Shown: positions 46,476 through 58,129 of the stretch, piece after piece
Position numbering within the stretch: the first letter of the stretch is position 1
Layout: every line of letters begins with the position of its first letter
DNA from: Tamarix chinensis
Taxonomy: Eukaryota; Streptophyta; Magnoliopsida; Caryophyllales; Tamaricaceae
Assembly: GCA_030549775.1 (NCBI GenBank)
Contig: CM060174.1
Coordinates: 96,612,132 to 96,676,131, forward strand
Reading direction: 5' to 3'
Length of the DNA stretch: 64,000 nucleotides
Notes under the pieces: generated by a model
Told to the model about the DNA's origin: nothing
What the model saw: only the letters and a program-made list of their open reading frames with translations
Databases searched by the model: none
Made by a program: the position numbers and the translations under genes

Positions 46476-48013
46476 TCTAGCCATTACCTAATTTACCTAT
46501 TAGGTCCATCTTCTAAGTTTGCATAATCCTTTAGGTTTTTTATTCTTAATCCATTACCACGCCATGGTCTCAACCAATGTGTTAGAAGCCACATTTGCAC
46601 AACTACCTCCATCACCAACGAGGGGGCAAATTTTACCAAGTATGTTCTCCCTTTGTGACTCCTCTTTCATGACCTCCCTTTCTTGAAACACCCTCCTAAC
46701 CATCAAAGACTCCCCTACATTCAGTAGTACCTCCTCAATCTTGATCTCTCCCTCCATGGTCAAATGGTCTTCGACATCATCTCTCTCTATTACTCCCTCT
46801 TCTAGGTCTAGCAAGGTCATCACCCTCTTATTTAGAAAATCATTTTGATAGTATCCAATTCCTTGACATTTAAAGCATCAAAAACCCTTATTCGTACTAG
46901 ACTCACCCACTTCTAGCCTTCCTTTACCCTTAACATCAAATGTCTTAGGATTAGGGTTTAGCTTTGGAGCTTCCTTGGGCGGGTTAGCATTTGACCTCAA
47001 ACATCTAATTGTCAAATTCTTCTTCTCCTTCCATTACTTCTCTACCTTGATGGCCAAATGAAACAAATCATCTAAGGTGTAATATTTATAGATCTCCACT
47101 TTCCTAGAAATATCACCTTTCAACCCACCTATGAACCAAGATATGGTGTGTTCTTCAACCTCCTCCACCCAAGCCTCATGATGAGCTTCTCTAACTTGAA
47201 TATACTCTTTGACACTCAAAGGAACTAGTATTAAGGAATAAATTTTGTTATATAGGTATTGAGTATAGGAAGGTGGTAAAAATATCTCCCTCATTAACCT
47301 CTTCATTTTTTTTCCAACTCCTAACTTTGGACTTACCCTTCCAACCTCTATGTTGCACCAAATTTTCCCACCATAAGGAGGGATGTCCTTTCAACTTTAG
47401 GACAACAAACTTAAAGGATTTTTACTCATCTAAAGACCTAGCATCAAACTTTCTGTAACATCTCATTTCCCATTCCAAAAACTCCCCTGGATTATGGAAT
47501 CCATTAAAGTTTAGGATCTCCAACTTTCTATCATTAAAGGAATCCCTTTTAACCACTCTCCTCATTCGTGATAATCAAGGAGAGTAGCTAGAAGATTGTT
47601 TATGGTTTTTTGAATCATCCCCTACACTATTTTCCCCTTCCTCTTCTTGTGGAAAGGAGTCCTTGCCCTAGGAATGTTAGCATTTGGCACCACTGACTCC
47701 AATATGCCCAACGCCCTTCTTTTATCCACTTGTAATGCTTGAATGGTCCTATCTATTCTTAGGTTATGGGATTATTCAAGAATTAACCTCTAAAAATAGG
47801 TTGGTTCTCCATATTTCTTGGGTTTGCACGCACAAGACTACCACAACCCGGGAGGTGATCAAAAGAAAATAAGGTAGCTTAAGGTGCAATCTTGTGGGGA
47901 AAATGGCTAAAGAAAAAAAATTATGGAGGACTAAGAAAGGATGGTGGCTTAAGTGAAAAAGTGACGATAAAAGAAAGACCCAAAGTTACCAACCTTGAGC
48001 TTTGATACTAACT
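46476..48013 (-). pseudogene. gypsy-2 gag and protease remnant
   Basis: Minus strand: MKRLMREIFLPPSYTQYLYNK with SVKEYIQ and ISWFIGGLKGDISRKVEI (47034-47306), the conserved gag core; then CFKCQGIGYYQNDF (46840-46880), a zinc knuckle decayed in its last two ligands; then REVMKEESQREN...CPLVGDGGSCANVAS (46554-46823), the gypsy protease with the active-site Asp as DGG. This lineage differs from gypsy-1 (DGGSC type against DSG type). Stops separate the blocks. RT is not present downstream. Confidence 0.82.
47999..48010 (-). other. gypsy-2 primer-binding site
   Basis: The minus strand reads TAGTATCAAAGC three bases beyond the LTR end, two changes from the initiator tRNA-Met complement. Confidence 0.6.
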
Positions 48014-48898
48014 TGATGCATATTGCTAAACAAATTGAGTCATGTTAAGTGTTGGTATTGGAGATGGGTAGATTCCAACAAAATATAAAACATGCAGAGA
48101 AGAGGAAGAAGATAGGAGATGAACTTAATCTTAATAGCCTTCAAGATCAAGTACTTACATAAACCAACTAAGGTTTACACTATTAGCTTAAATGGTGCAA
48201 GATTTTTGAGACTCTCACAAGACCAAACCTTATCCTTGAGAATAAAGGTGGTTCGACAATTAGGGGTATTTTCTATTCATTCAAATCTACCTCTCACTTA
48301 ATCCCTTCCACTGTATCTAGATTTTTAGTCAACCTTTAGAAAATAAAAAAACAAATCTAACCCATAATGAGTAGATTTGGTTACACCCCCAACCATAATG
48401 GACACAAATATAAGTTAACTAAGGTTACAACACTACACTGAGCTAGTGCTGATTATTCAAAACTTCATCTCCATCCCTCACATGAGGGATGCTATTAAAA
48501 CCTACGACAAGGCTTATAAAATATAAACTACATATTAGGAAAGTCTAATAACATACTTTAACTAAGTTTAGCTAAGAAAGGAAACTTTAGTTTGATTGAA
48601 AAGGAAGGAGGTGATCTCGGTAGGCTGTTGATTGCTCAAAACTTTAGAGGTTACTTTTCCATGATTTAAGCCTAATTTGAAGGTCCTAATATCCCCAAAT
48701 TATCTTTTCAATGCCCCTTAATTTTTACACACGAAATGGGCTGCCTTTGTTGGCTATCTTCAGCCAAAAGTGGTTAAGTGTAAAGGTAGATAAAATATGG
48801 CTTTGGTGACCTATAATGGAGCCGATCTATGAGAAAATTTGTGGATCCAAAATGGATCCATCCACATGTGGGGTTAATGGATTGTTGTGGCACTTACA
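48014..48898 (-). repeat. gypsy-2 LTR shared by integrase and gag sides
   Basis: 885 bp, TGTAAGTGCC...ATGCATCA on the minus strand. Upstream of it lies an integrase C-terminus (48928), downstream a primer-binding site and gag (47999). So one LTR serves as 3' LTR of one copy and 5' LTR of the next. No obvious polypurine tract precedes it. Confidence 0.6.
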
Positions 48899-48927
48899 TG
48901 GATTTGCATGGCTGCTAGATAATCTTG

Positions 48928-49790
48928 TTATTCATTAACACAAGTGAGAAGATTTTTTAAGTCTTCAACTTTGGAAAAATTATCTTTATTTTGGGATGCT
49001 CCTACATCATCTTCTTCCTCTTGAAAAGGCACCTCCTCATCTTCATAGGGCATTTCATGTAGATAAGGGAGTAAGTTGCCTAAATTGAATATGTTGGATA
49101 ATTTCCCTATTTCTTGTGGAAGATCAAGGCGATATGCATTGTTACCAATGTTTTCTAGAATCTTGAAAGGTCTTCCTTTCCTTGGCATTAGTTCGTTTTT
49201 TTCCTAGAGGGAAATATTTCTTTTCAAAGATGAAGCCATACTATTCCTCTTGTTTCAAAAGTTTGTTCTTTTTTATATTTGTTTGCCTTCTTTCGATTCA
49301 TGTCGTTCACTTTTTTTTATCCTGGCCGTTACTTGTTCATGTAGTTTTTTTTTTAATTTGGCAACCCTATGCTTTGCTTCAAAGGTTCTTTGAGCCGTGA
49401 TTGAAAAAGGAATGAGATCTATGGGTATGGTGGGGTTTACCCCATACACCACTTCAAAAGGTGTGAGGTTTTTGGTATAGGTAGGGGATCATTTGTAAGC
49501 GAATTTAGCATGGCTTAGTTTAACATCCCAATCTCTCAAGGAATTGTGAAGCAAATTCCTCAAAATCATTGTGATGGTGTAATTGGTGACTTCAGTTTGA
49601 TCGTTAGTCTAAGGGTGGTAGGTAATACTAAAGAGAAGTTTAGTACCAAGTAGTCTCCACAAGGTTTTCTAGAAATAGTTGAGGAACTTGGTATCTTGAT
49701 TGGAGATAATCATTTTTGAGATTCCATGAAACCAAACTATTTCTTTAAAGTAGAGATAAAAAATATAAGAGGCATCATCCATCTTATGGT
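48928..49790 (-). pseudogene. gypsy-2 integrase remnant
   Basis: Minus strand: FHGISKMIISNQDTKFLNYF (49669-49735), LFSITYHPQTDDQTEVTNY (49570-49640), LRDWDVKLSHAKFAYK and LTPFEVVYGVNPT (49420-49540), then GRPFKILENIGNNAYRLDLP (49120-49185) and an acidic tail FQEEEDD. This is the gypsy integrase core (including the YHPQTDGQTE motif, with G to D) and C-terminal domain; no chromodomain is visible. Broken by stops. It is cut at 49790 by LTR-H sequence. Confidence 0.85.
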
Positions 49791-49889
49791 AATAGAAAGA
49801 AGCAGCATCAGAAGATGTAAAAGAACCGGGGTGAAAACTCAAAACAAGAAGAATCGGGCTGAAAAATGATAAAGTGGAATGAGGATTAA

Positions 49890-49901
49890 GGCTATTTATA
49901 A
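49890..49901 (-). promoter_or_regulatory. LTR-H TATA box
   Basis: Minus-strand TTATAAATAGCC, about 730 bases from the LTR start after removing LTR-E; matches TATAAATAGCC at 8018 in LTR-A. Confidence 0.5.
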
Positions 49902-50285
49902 CAACATAATTGGTTAAAGAATGAAAAGGAGAGGTGAAACTTATTGAAATCCTAATTTTATCATTCAAAATAGGACCATACAAGGCGGATTTATTAAGGA
50001 CATAGTTAACTTCTTCTAGAGCTCTAATGGTAATTTCTAGATAATCAAGTCAAGATTTTCTAGAGAAAGAACAAAAACAAGATGGGACATAGGTATATCA
50101 ATGTGGGAAACAAATGTATCAGTTAATATAGGGTAATTTAGAATAAATTTTTGTTTCAACTCTATATTTAGGAAAGAGGAGGAAGATTGCAAGGATGAGG
50201 TCATCCTCCCATTTTTCTGCCAAAATTAGACCTTCAAATTTGCTCGAGGCAAAGAAAATTTGGGATAAATAATAAAAATGGTTAA

Positions 50286-50290
50286 AGATT
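50286..50290. other. target-site duplication AGATT, left copy
   Basis: Identical to 53705-53709. Confidence 0.9.
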
Positions 50291-51719
50291 TGTAATATCC
50301 CATCCTAAACTCTTTAAAATTATATTTAAAATTATGATTAATATAAAATAAATAAGTTTAGGTTTTGTAAAGGGCTTGAAATATTAATAAAGTTGTGAAC
50401 TTTAGGTGTACCGATCGAGTGACTTGACTAACCAATCAAATGATAAATTGAGGAACTAGAAACTTTATTTTGTGATAACATAGTTGACAAGTTTTTCCAA
50501 ACCAATTGACTAGTTATCGAGTGATTTTATATCCTTTCTTGATTTTGATTCGAATCACTTTCCAATCTATATGAAAACTTATAATTATAATATATTTATG
50601 CTAATAAGCATATTGTGTTGATTTGTGATTATTTTTACATTATTTAGAACACTCTATGATTTTATTTTGCTAAATTTTTCTAAAAGCACTTTTTGAGGCA
50701 TATCTCACCTTCTTGCTTCTCTCTCACTTTCCTCTCTTCTAATATCCATGGTTTAATGTTTGACTTTCTACACTACTCCCCTAACCTACCAAACCTCTAT
50801 CATGTTTCATTCTGGTCACACTTTACCTCCCTTACCACAACTTATGATCTTTTTACACTTTGGGTTTCCCACACTCAACCTAAGTGAGATTTCCTCTCTT
50901 CCCCTTAGGTATGTCTACTGAAGTTTCCCTCCTATAGAATTGATTTAATTCACTCCTTAGCATCTGCATTTACTAATTCTCTCCCTTTTCTTTTTGGAAA
51001 AGTTTACAAGTGTTGAGCCTTCTCCACTTTTACTCTCTATTTCTCTACAGGGAAAAACAAAGGCTTGCCTCTTGATGCCTATCCTTTGGTTGAAATTATT
51101 ATCTCTTCTTTCTTCTCCTAACCTTATCTTTAGCTCTACCTTGTTTTTCTTAAGCAAGGAAGGGTTAAATGTTTTAGAAAAGCTAAAGACCTTGGGTTTT
51201 TGGATTTGGGTTTCAATTTTGAGAATACGTTGTATATGTCATTTTCCTACTCCTTCTCCTTATTATTATTTTTTCATTAAGTTTTGAAATGGAGTTTTAA
51301 TGGTTTCAATTCTTGATTCTCTAAGGAATCAAGGTCTTGGTAGATAACCATCAAGTTAGGAGTATTTTGTGCTAGAAAAATTTCTTGAAGATAAAGCATT
51401 CTTATCATTAATATAAATAAGGTCTTTTGCCACTTATTTTGGTTATATGTTCTCATTGTGTTTCTATTTTGAGCATGAGTTAATTGTATCCTAAGATTTT
51501 AGCATCTAGTAGAATTTTCTTCTTGAAATTTAAGCATGTTTTGGGTTCCTGATATTATGTATGATTTTGGTAGTTTAGAGCATGATTTCATTGAACGCCA
51601 ATATTACTATGCATTCATGCGATTCTATGTGTGCAACATGTCTTGTTATGTGTTTTATGACATAGAAGCATGATATGAGTAATATGGTAAAGTTGGGTAA
51701 ATGTTTAGTATGAAGGTCA

Positions 51720-52090
51720 TAGGTCTAGGTGTTATTTTACCCAAACTTGTTGATTGATTTATTAGACTGATCAACTGATTGTGTGAATAGCCACTTGGCT
51801 TGGGAACTTTTATCGGGTAGTTACGAGATCAGTCAATAGGTTCAAGGAACCAGTGAATAGGTTCCTATGAGTAGATGATCGGTTTTCCAAACTCATCGAT
51901 TAGTTGCCTTGTGAGTAGAGTGGTTTGGTCTCTACTTAGACCCATATATTGGTTTGGTCAAACCCATCAACTAGTTTCTTCAAAATAGCCTATCAGTCGA
52001 CTGTTTGACTGGTTCATTTTTGTCCAGGTCTGGTATGACCAAACCAATCAACTAGTCTTAGGGACCCATCGATTGTCTGGTTGTATTTTT
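51720..52090 (+). repeat. CCAATCGACTGGTT-type minisatellite of LTR-E
   Basis: Imperfect near-palindromic units, same family as 4130-4490 and 15360-15730. Confidence 0.65.
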
Positions 52091-52429
52091 TCATGTTCAT
52101 TGTCAATTATTGTTTTTCCTTTGGGTCTTCTATATTAATACTTCCATGTAATTATTTTAATCATGATTAAAGTCATGTTTACCCTAAAATTAATATGGAT
52201 CAAAATGATGACATTTGAGTCTTGAATTGGTTTAGTTTATTATCATCTCTAAACACCTAATTGGTAACTTATATTCCTTCTTATGTGTTTGGTGTTATCA
52301 CTTGAAAACACCTAATTTAGATAATAATGGAATTAAATTGTGATTTGTGATATCATATGGTAATTATTAAATAATGGATTAAGATTTCATTTAGGTCTTT
52401 TTCTCAGACTCCTAGGGTAGCTAGTTGGG

Positions 52430-52870
52430 AATTGATGGGTCGTCTTGTGTTTTATATTTCACTCAATACCTATTTCCTACTCTATCATGTTGTCATCGAT
52501 AGGGGTTATGTGCATATTGTTGAGATATAGGATTAGACTATGGTACATAGACGTGACATTGGTGTCTAGTTAGGATGGGTGAGGTATCCCATTATAAGCC
52601 CCCTAGCACTTCGTATTGTCCATTACTTAAGTGGGTGTGCTATCCCAACTTTTTAGCCCTTGTGGTAGAGGCACTCAATGTGTGGTGGGTGAGGTATCCT
52701 AGGAAAGGCTCCATTGATGTCCTTCGCCCACTTGTGTTGGGTGCGGTATCCCATAGTGTGTTAGCCCTCGTGGCAGGTGCACTCGATGTATGGTAGATTT
52801 GGTATCCTCGAATGAAAGACCCTTCTACATTCTGGCCCTATATTGTTTGTGTGGTATCCCATTATATATG
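52430..52870 (+). repeat. GGGTGAGGTATCCCA tandem cassette of LTR-E
   Basis: About four imperfect units of roughly 110-120 bp, each with GTGGGTGNGGTATCCCA, TTAGCCCT(T/C)GTGG and GCACTC(A/G)ATGT. It occupies the zone where LTR-A and LTR-C have the CCACCGG cassette. Confidence 0.78.
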
Positions 52871-53704
52871 TATGCTCTCATGATTTTTGTTCTTGGTAGA
52901 AAATTGGGTGTGTTCGAATAGATTATATTAATAACTAAAAATTATGCGGTCACTAAAGAATGATCTATAACATGGTTTACATTGTGTGGTTATGATGCAT
53001 TTACTTTATTATTATTCTTCCATGATCTCCATGCAAGTATGCCCTGTTATATTACTACCATAAACCTGAGTGTTATTCTATGTTAGTATGCTTACCACAA
53101 TGTAACTATATGACTTTAATGTGTCGTATAAGCCCTTATTATGTTTTAGGTAGTCTATTTTACCAAGACTACACCATACTGATACTTCATTTGTATAGTT
53201 ACTATGATAATCCAGATTCTGGTCTGGTGAGCAGAAGACAATTTGCAAGGATATGATTCTAAGCTAGAGTATGTTGAGGATGATATTGTAGGCCACTACC
53301 TGGCCATTGCTTAAGGACTTAAGAGTTACTTTCCCTTGTAGTTAAGAGTTAGGCTAACTGGTTAAATGTACTTTTATCCTCTATGTTGAGATGTTTTTAG
53401 TTCTTCCTAGTTATTTAAAATCTGGACTTTTATTCCTATATTTGGATTTTATAAACTCTCATACTCACTTCTCTCTTTATTATTGCTATTCTCATTATTG
53501 TCACTATTTATATTGATGTATTGTTAGTTGAGCATGCATTATTTCAAGATTGTGCCATTTTACCTTACATCAAACATGGGTTAGGTGATGATCACACCTC
53601 TCTCATTGTTGATGTGGTAGTAACATTCTCTAGTTTTGCTTTTACAAACACTTCCTCATTTTATTCAAAAATAATTTTTCTAGTTCAAAATTTTGGGTGT
53701 TACA

Positions 53705-53709
53705 AGATT
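53705..53709. other. target-site duplication AGATT, right copy
   Basis: Partner of 50286-50290. Confidence 0.9.
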
Positions 53710-54048
53710 ACTCAAGAAACAATTTAAAGTTGGATTATCAAATTCTAAAACATTAGAAGATTTTTCCTCGAAAAATTAAGGCTAAAAAGTTCACTCAGCT
53801 AGACAAACTAGTCACTCAGTTTTCCAAACCAATTAATCAATTATATCAAACCAAACTCAAGAAAAAAATGATAGACCATTTGACTGGTACACTAAGAAAA
53901 CTCATTTTAATCAATTTCCTAAGCCTTCTCCAATCTCCTTTCAAATCAAACCCAATATAGATCTCTAAATCAAGATCAAACCTTATAAAAAAATCCATTA
54001 AACACAAGAATTTACCATTTTATAAATATCAAATTAAGGGGTATTACA
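53710..54048 (-). mobile_element. LTR-H start, beyond the LTR-E insertion
   Basis: The minus-strand start at 54048 reads TGTAATACCCCTTAATTTG. Joins 50290 when LTR-E is removed. Contains CCAATTAATCAATT-like units near 53825. Confidence 0.6.
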
Positions 54049-54059
54049 CTATTTGTGTC

Positions 54060-55350
54060 GAATAATGTTATAGCAATAGCCCCAAGGGGTAACATAAATT
54101 GTGCTATCAAAGACTATGGTATCCCACTCAATGATAATTTCGTGTATTATAAGACCTAAGATTTAAACTTGGAATTTTATGCTCAAAGCAGTTATATTCC
54201 AAATGTTGAAAATAATTGGACAATTTAGTGGATCCCATTGAAGACCCACATAACCATTTGCAATCATTTATTAAAGTTTGTGATTTGTTTAAACTTCAAG
54301 GGGTTTCTAAGTATGCCTTTTGCATAAGGCTCTACTCATTTTCTCTATGGATAGAAAGGTGATTGGTTGAACACCCTCCCTATAGGCATTATAACCACTT
54401 AGGATGATATGAAATAGTAGATTTTGTTAAATATTTTCCTCCTAATAAAAATGATAAAATGCACCACAATATTACATTTCAGTAATCTAATGATGAAACA
54501 TTATATGACACGTGGGAAAGATTTAGGGATTTGGTAAGGAAATGCCTAAATCATGGCATGGAACACTAGATCTTAATGGAGACTTCCCATAGTAGATTGA
54601 CCCAAGCCACAAAAAACATGGTTTACAATTCAATTAACACAAATTTGATGTCCGAAACATAGGATAAGGCATATGATTTGCTGGAAAACATTACCAACAA
54701 CAATTGCCAATGGTTTGTCACGAGGGAAAACCATCAAAAAATACCCATAGAGTACTAGAAATATATGCCTTAAAACTATTCAAGTAGAAGTTTCATTAAG
54801 TTTACAAATGCTTAAAACCATGAAAACTACCTAAGTAACTCCAATATAATAAAATTAATGTTATAGCATTAACAAAATCATATGACTTGTACAAAGATGC
54901 ATGGCATTTTGGCAATTTTCCTTCAAATAGGGCCTTTATCAACTATATGGGGACTTCAAAAAAGGAAGCAACCTATATTTCAATACCTACAACCTCATAA
55001 AGAGGCAAAAACTAAATTTTTTTTTGGGAAATACAAATCAACCACCATAGAAAAGACCTCAAACTTCATGCATAACCACCCTCCACAACTAACATCCACA
55101 CTATCAACTTCCTTATAAGTACTTTTAAAAGGAATAAATAGCAATAATAATTCAATCATCCAAAGACAATATCTCTCTTTAAGAAACTTTAAAAATTAGA
55201 TGGGACAATTAGCCAATGCTCTAGCGGCTAAACCTCAAGCATCACTACTTGGTGACACTGAGAACCCCAAGAGAGAAGGAAAGGAATAGTGTAAGGCTAT
55301 AGCCTTACAGAGTGGGAAGGAAGTGGTCATAAAGATAATTAGGTTTGATA
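54060..55350 (+). pseudogene. Athila-like gag remnant
   Basis: DPIEDPHNHLQSFIKVCDLFK-like opening (54225-54290), TLYDTWERFRDLVRKCLNHGME (54495-54565), DKAYDLLENITNNNCQWF (54662-54718), then QLANALAAKPQASLLGDTENP KREGKE (55205-55290) and AIALQSGKEVV. The last segment is the classic Athila gag end. Frame broken repeatedly, with a possible insertion at 54760-55190. Confidence 0.85.
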
Positions 55351-55849
55351 GGGAACCAGAACCTTAGAAGGATGAAAATCTTGTAGTGCCTATTATAGCA
55401 TCAACTATTACCATATCTAGAACATCTATATCATCTCATCTAACTTAGCCCAAGCCATTTGAACCACAACCACTATTCCCCAATAGACTTCAAAAAAGGC
55501 CTTTTGAGTAGCACTATGAAAAATTTCTAAACAACGAACAATAGCTCCACATCAACATTCCACTTGTCAATTTTCTATAGTAGATGCCTAATTATGCTAA
55601 GTTATTAAAAGCCAGTTTGACCAAAACGTGAAAGTTGGGAGAATGTGAAATGGTTGTTCTCACCCAAGAGTTTAGTTTTTTTTTTTTTTTTTTACAATAG
55701 AAAAATCCTAAGAGGATCCAAGTAGCTTCATTATTCTATGCTCCATAGGTGATTCATATTGTGGTAAGTCATTATGTTACCTTGGTGCTATTATTAACCT
55801 AAATCTAACATCCATTTTCAAGAAATTAGGAGTAGGATAAGTGAGGAAA

Positions 55850-56240
55850 ACAACTGTAACGTTGCGACTGGCAAACCAATCTTACATGAATTAGAAAGGG
55901 AAGATCAAGGATATATTGGTTGAATTGGATAAATTTATTTTCCGAGTGGACTTTATTGTCTCAGACCATGAGGTAAAGAAGGAGGTGTTTATCATCTTTA
56001 AAGACCCACTCCTTGCTACAAGTAGAATATTGATTAGCATCCAAAAAGGGGATTTAAATATACAATTCAATGGAGAAGAGGTAACATTCATTGTGGTAAG
56101 CATAATTAAAAATCCTAATGAAAATGTATGTATGAGCTACTTAATTACTATCTTTGACTCAATGGTGTGTAAAGAAGATGTTGTATCATACCAATCAAAT
56201 GGTGAACACAACCTCTCTATTGAGTAGTAAGAGGAGAATT
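55850..56240 (+). pseudogene. Athila-like protease remnant
   Basis: After an in-frame stop, 103 open codons read VELDKFIFRVDFIVSDHEVKKEV FIIFKDPLLATSRILISIQ KGDLNIQFNGEEVTF. This is the second half of the Athila protease domain (family: VxKFIFPxDFVVLDxEED...PxILGRPFLATGxxxIDV). The ILGRPF segment has decayed to IFKDPL. Confidence 0.85.
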
Positions 56241-56479
56241 CACAAGATTTAGCTGACATAGACTTCACTTAGAAAATATTTAAACCATTAGAATTGTCTT
56301 AATGAGAATAAAACCTCTAAAAACCTCAATAGTGGATCTACTACCTTGAAATTAAAGCCTCTACCTAATCACCTCTAGTATGCTAATAACACACTACCTT
56401 TAATTATCTCATTGTATACAACATTGTAAGAATAAAGATATTTAGCAGAAAGGAAAAAAAGGGTAATTGGTTGGACCAT

Positions 56480-57850
56480 GGAAATTTTCAAGGGGATCAA
56501 CCCTCTAATTTGCCAGCATAAGATTATTCTGGAATAAATTTGTAGCAACTAAGTGTAGTAGCAAAGAAACCTTAACCTGGATCTAAAGAAAGTAGTCAAA
56601 AAGGAGGTCATAAAGTTATTATATGTAGGAGTAATTGACCCGATTTCAAACAACACTTAGGTGAGCCCAATACATTTTTTCCTAAGAAAAAGGGAATTAT
56701 GGTAATCACCAACAAAGACAATGAGATTATTCCAACATGAATTATCATAGGATGGAGGGTATGCATGGATAATAGGAAGCTCATCAAGACCACAAGAAAA
56801 CATCATTTCCCTTTGTCATCTATAGACCAAATACTTGATCAATTGAAAGTTAAGCCCTATTACTATTTCCTTAATGGATAATCTATGTACAATAAGATCG
56901 GTATAGCACTAGAGCATCAATAGAAAACCTTTTTTACTTACCCATAGGGTACATTTTCTTATCTCAAAATGCCATTTGATTTATGCAGTGAACCTAATAG
57001 TTTCCAACATTCCATGATGTCTATTTTTTCAAATATGGTAGAAGAAAGTGCAAAAATCTTCAAGAATGATTTTTCTAATTTGGGAGAATCTTTTATTGAA
57101 TGTACAAGCAACTCATAAAAGGTGCCAAAATGTGGTGAAAACACTAACCTAATTTTAAATTAGGAGAAGTATGAATTTATGTTATAAGATGGAATAGTTC
57201 TCGGTCACAAGAATTCTTGAAAACCCAATGAGGTGGATTGGGCTAAGATTGATGTTATAGCAACATTGCCACAACCTAAAACAATGAAAGGAGTAAGAAG
57301 CTTTCCAGAACATGCATGATTTTATTGAAGGTTTAATAAATTCTTCTCAAAGATTTAAAAGTCCCTATGCTCATTGTTATATCACAATGTAAATTTTGAC
57401 TTTACTCCTAAATGTAATGTTGTTTTTTTTTTACATAATTAAGCATGCTCTCGCTACTACATCTATTATTATTATTCCTGATTGGTCATTACCCTTTGAA
57501 TTAATGTGTGAAGCTAGTGATTTCACACTAGGTGTTATCATTAAGAAAAAAGAGGAAAAATGTATTTTGATATATGTACTATGCTATAAAAACTCTCAAT
57601 GATGCACAAATTAACTAAACTATCATAGAAAAAGACTTACTAACATTGGATTTTGCCTTTAACAAGTTTTGAGCATACCTCATAGGAACAAAAATCGTTG
57701 TATACATGGACCATGTAACTATTAGATACCTAGTTAGCAAAAACAATACCAAACCTATACTCATTATTCCTTCAAGAGTTTAACCTCGAGATAAAGAATA
57801 GATAGGAAGTAGAAAATCAGGTAGTTGATCATTTGTTTAGTTCAAAAAAT
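56480..57850 (+). pseudogene. Athila-like RT - RNase H remnant
   Basis: EIFKGINPLICQHKI (56480-56530), VIKLLYVGVIDPIS (56610-56650), RVCMDNRKLIKTTRKHHFPL and IDQILDQL (56758-56840), FSYLKMPFDLCSEPNSFQHSMMSIF (56953-57030), then RNase H-side LPFELMCEASDFTLGVIIKKKE (57490-57560). Catalytic YxDD is not recognisable. The order and wording fit Athila RT. Confidence 0.82.
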
Positions 57851-58129
57851 CATAAGATGAGAGATGATGGTACCACTATTGAGGAGTAATTCCCTTACAA
57901 AAAAGTTATAATGGTACAACATATGTAAGAACCCTAGTATACTGATGTAGCTAACTATTTGACAAGTAGAATCCACCTTCTAGAATGAGTGTACTCAAAT
58001 AATGTTTTTTTTATATAATACAATACTAATGGGATGACCTTTATTTATAAAAACTTTACCCTAATCTTATTTTCAAAATTAATGTGTCAAATCATAAGAA
58101 AGAAGAAATCCTAATATGATATCACTCAA

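Larger units (their letters stand above)
49791..50290 (-). mobile_element. long LTR, minus strand, inner part (LTR-H)
   Basis: Continues from 53705-54048 once LTR-E is removed. On the minus strand it includes TTATAAATAGCC (49890-49901), the same promoter string as LTR-A, followed by a pyrimidine-rich leader start. It ends abruptly at the gypsy-2 integrase near 49790. The 104-codon open frame spanning this junction is a chimera of LTR and integrase. Confidence 0.5.
50291..53704 (+). mobile_element. complete 3.4-kb solo LTR (LTR-E)
   Basis: Starts TGTAATATCCCATCC and ends CAAAATTTTGGGTGTTACA. A perfect 5-bp duplication AGATT flanks it (50286-50290, 53705-53709). Blocks: AT-rich start, pyrimidine-rich leader (50690-51290), CCAATCGACT array (51720-52090), GGTATCCCA cassette (52430-52870), terminal block with GATGTGGTAGTAACATTC. 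No coding interior. It lies antisense inside LTR-H, 344 bases from the start of the latter. Confidence 0.88.

Noticed and set aside
49669..49983. A 104-codon gene
   Set aside because: The C-terminal 35 residues are gypsy integrase and the rest is the complement of LTR-H leader: a junction chimera.
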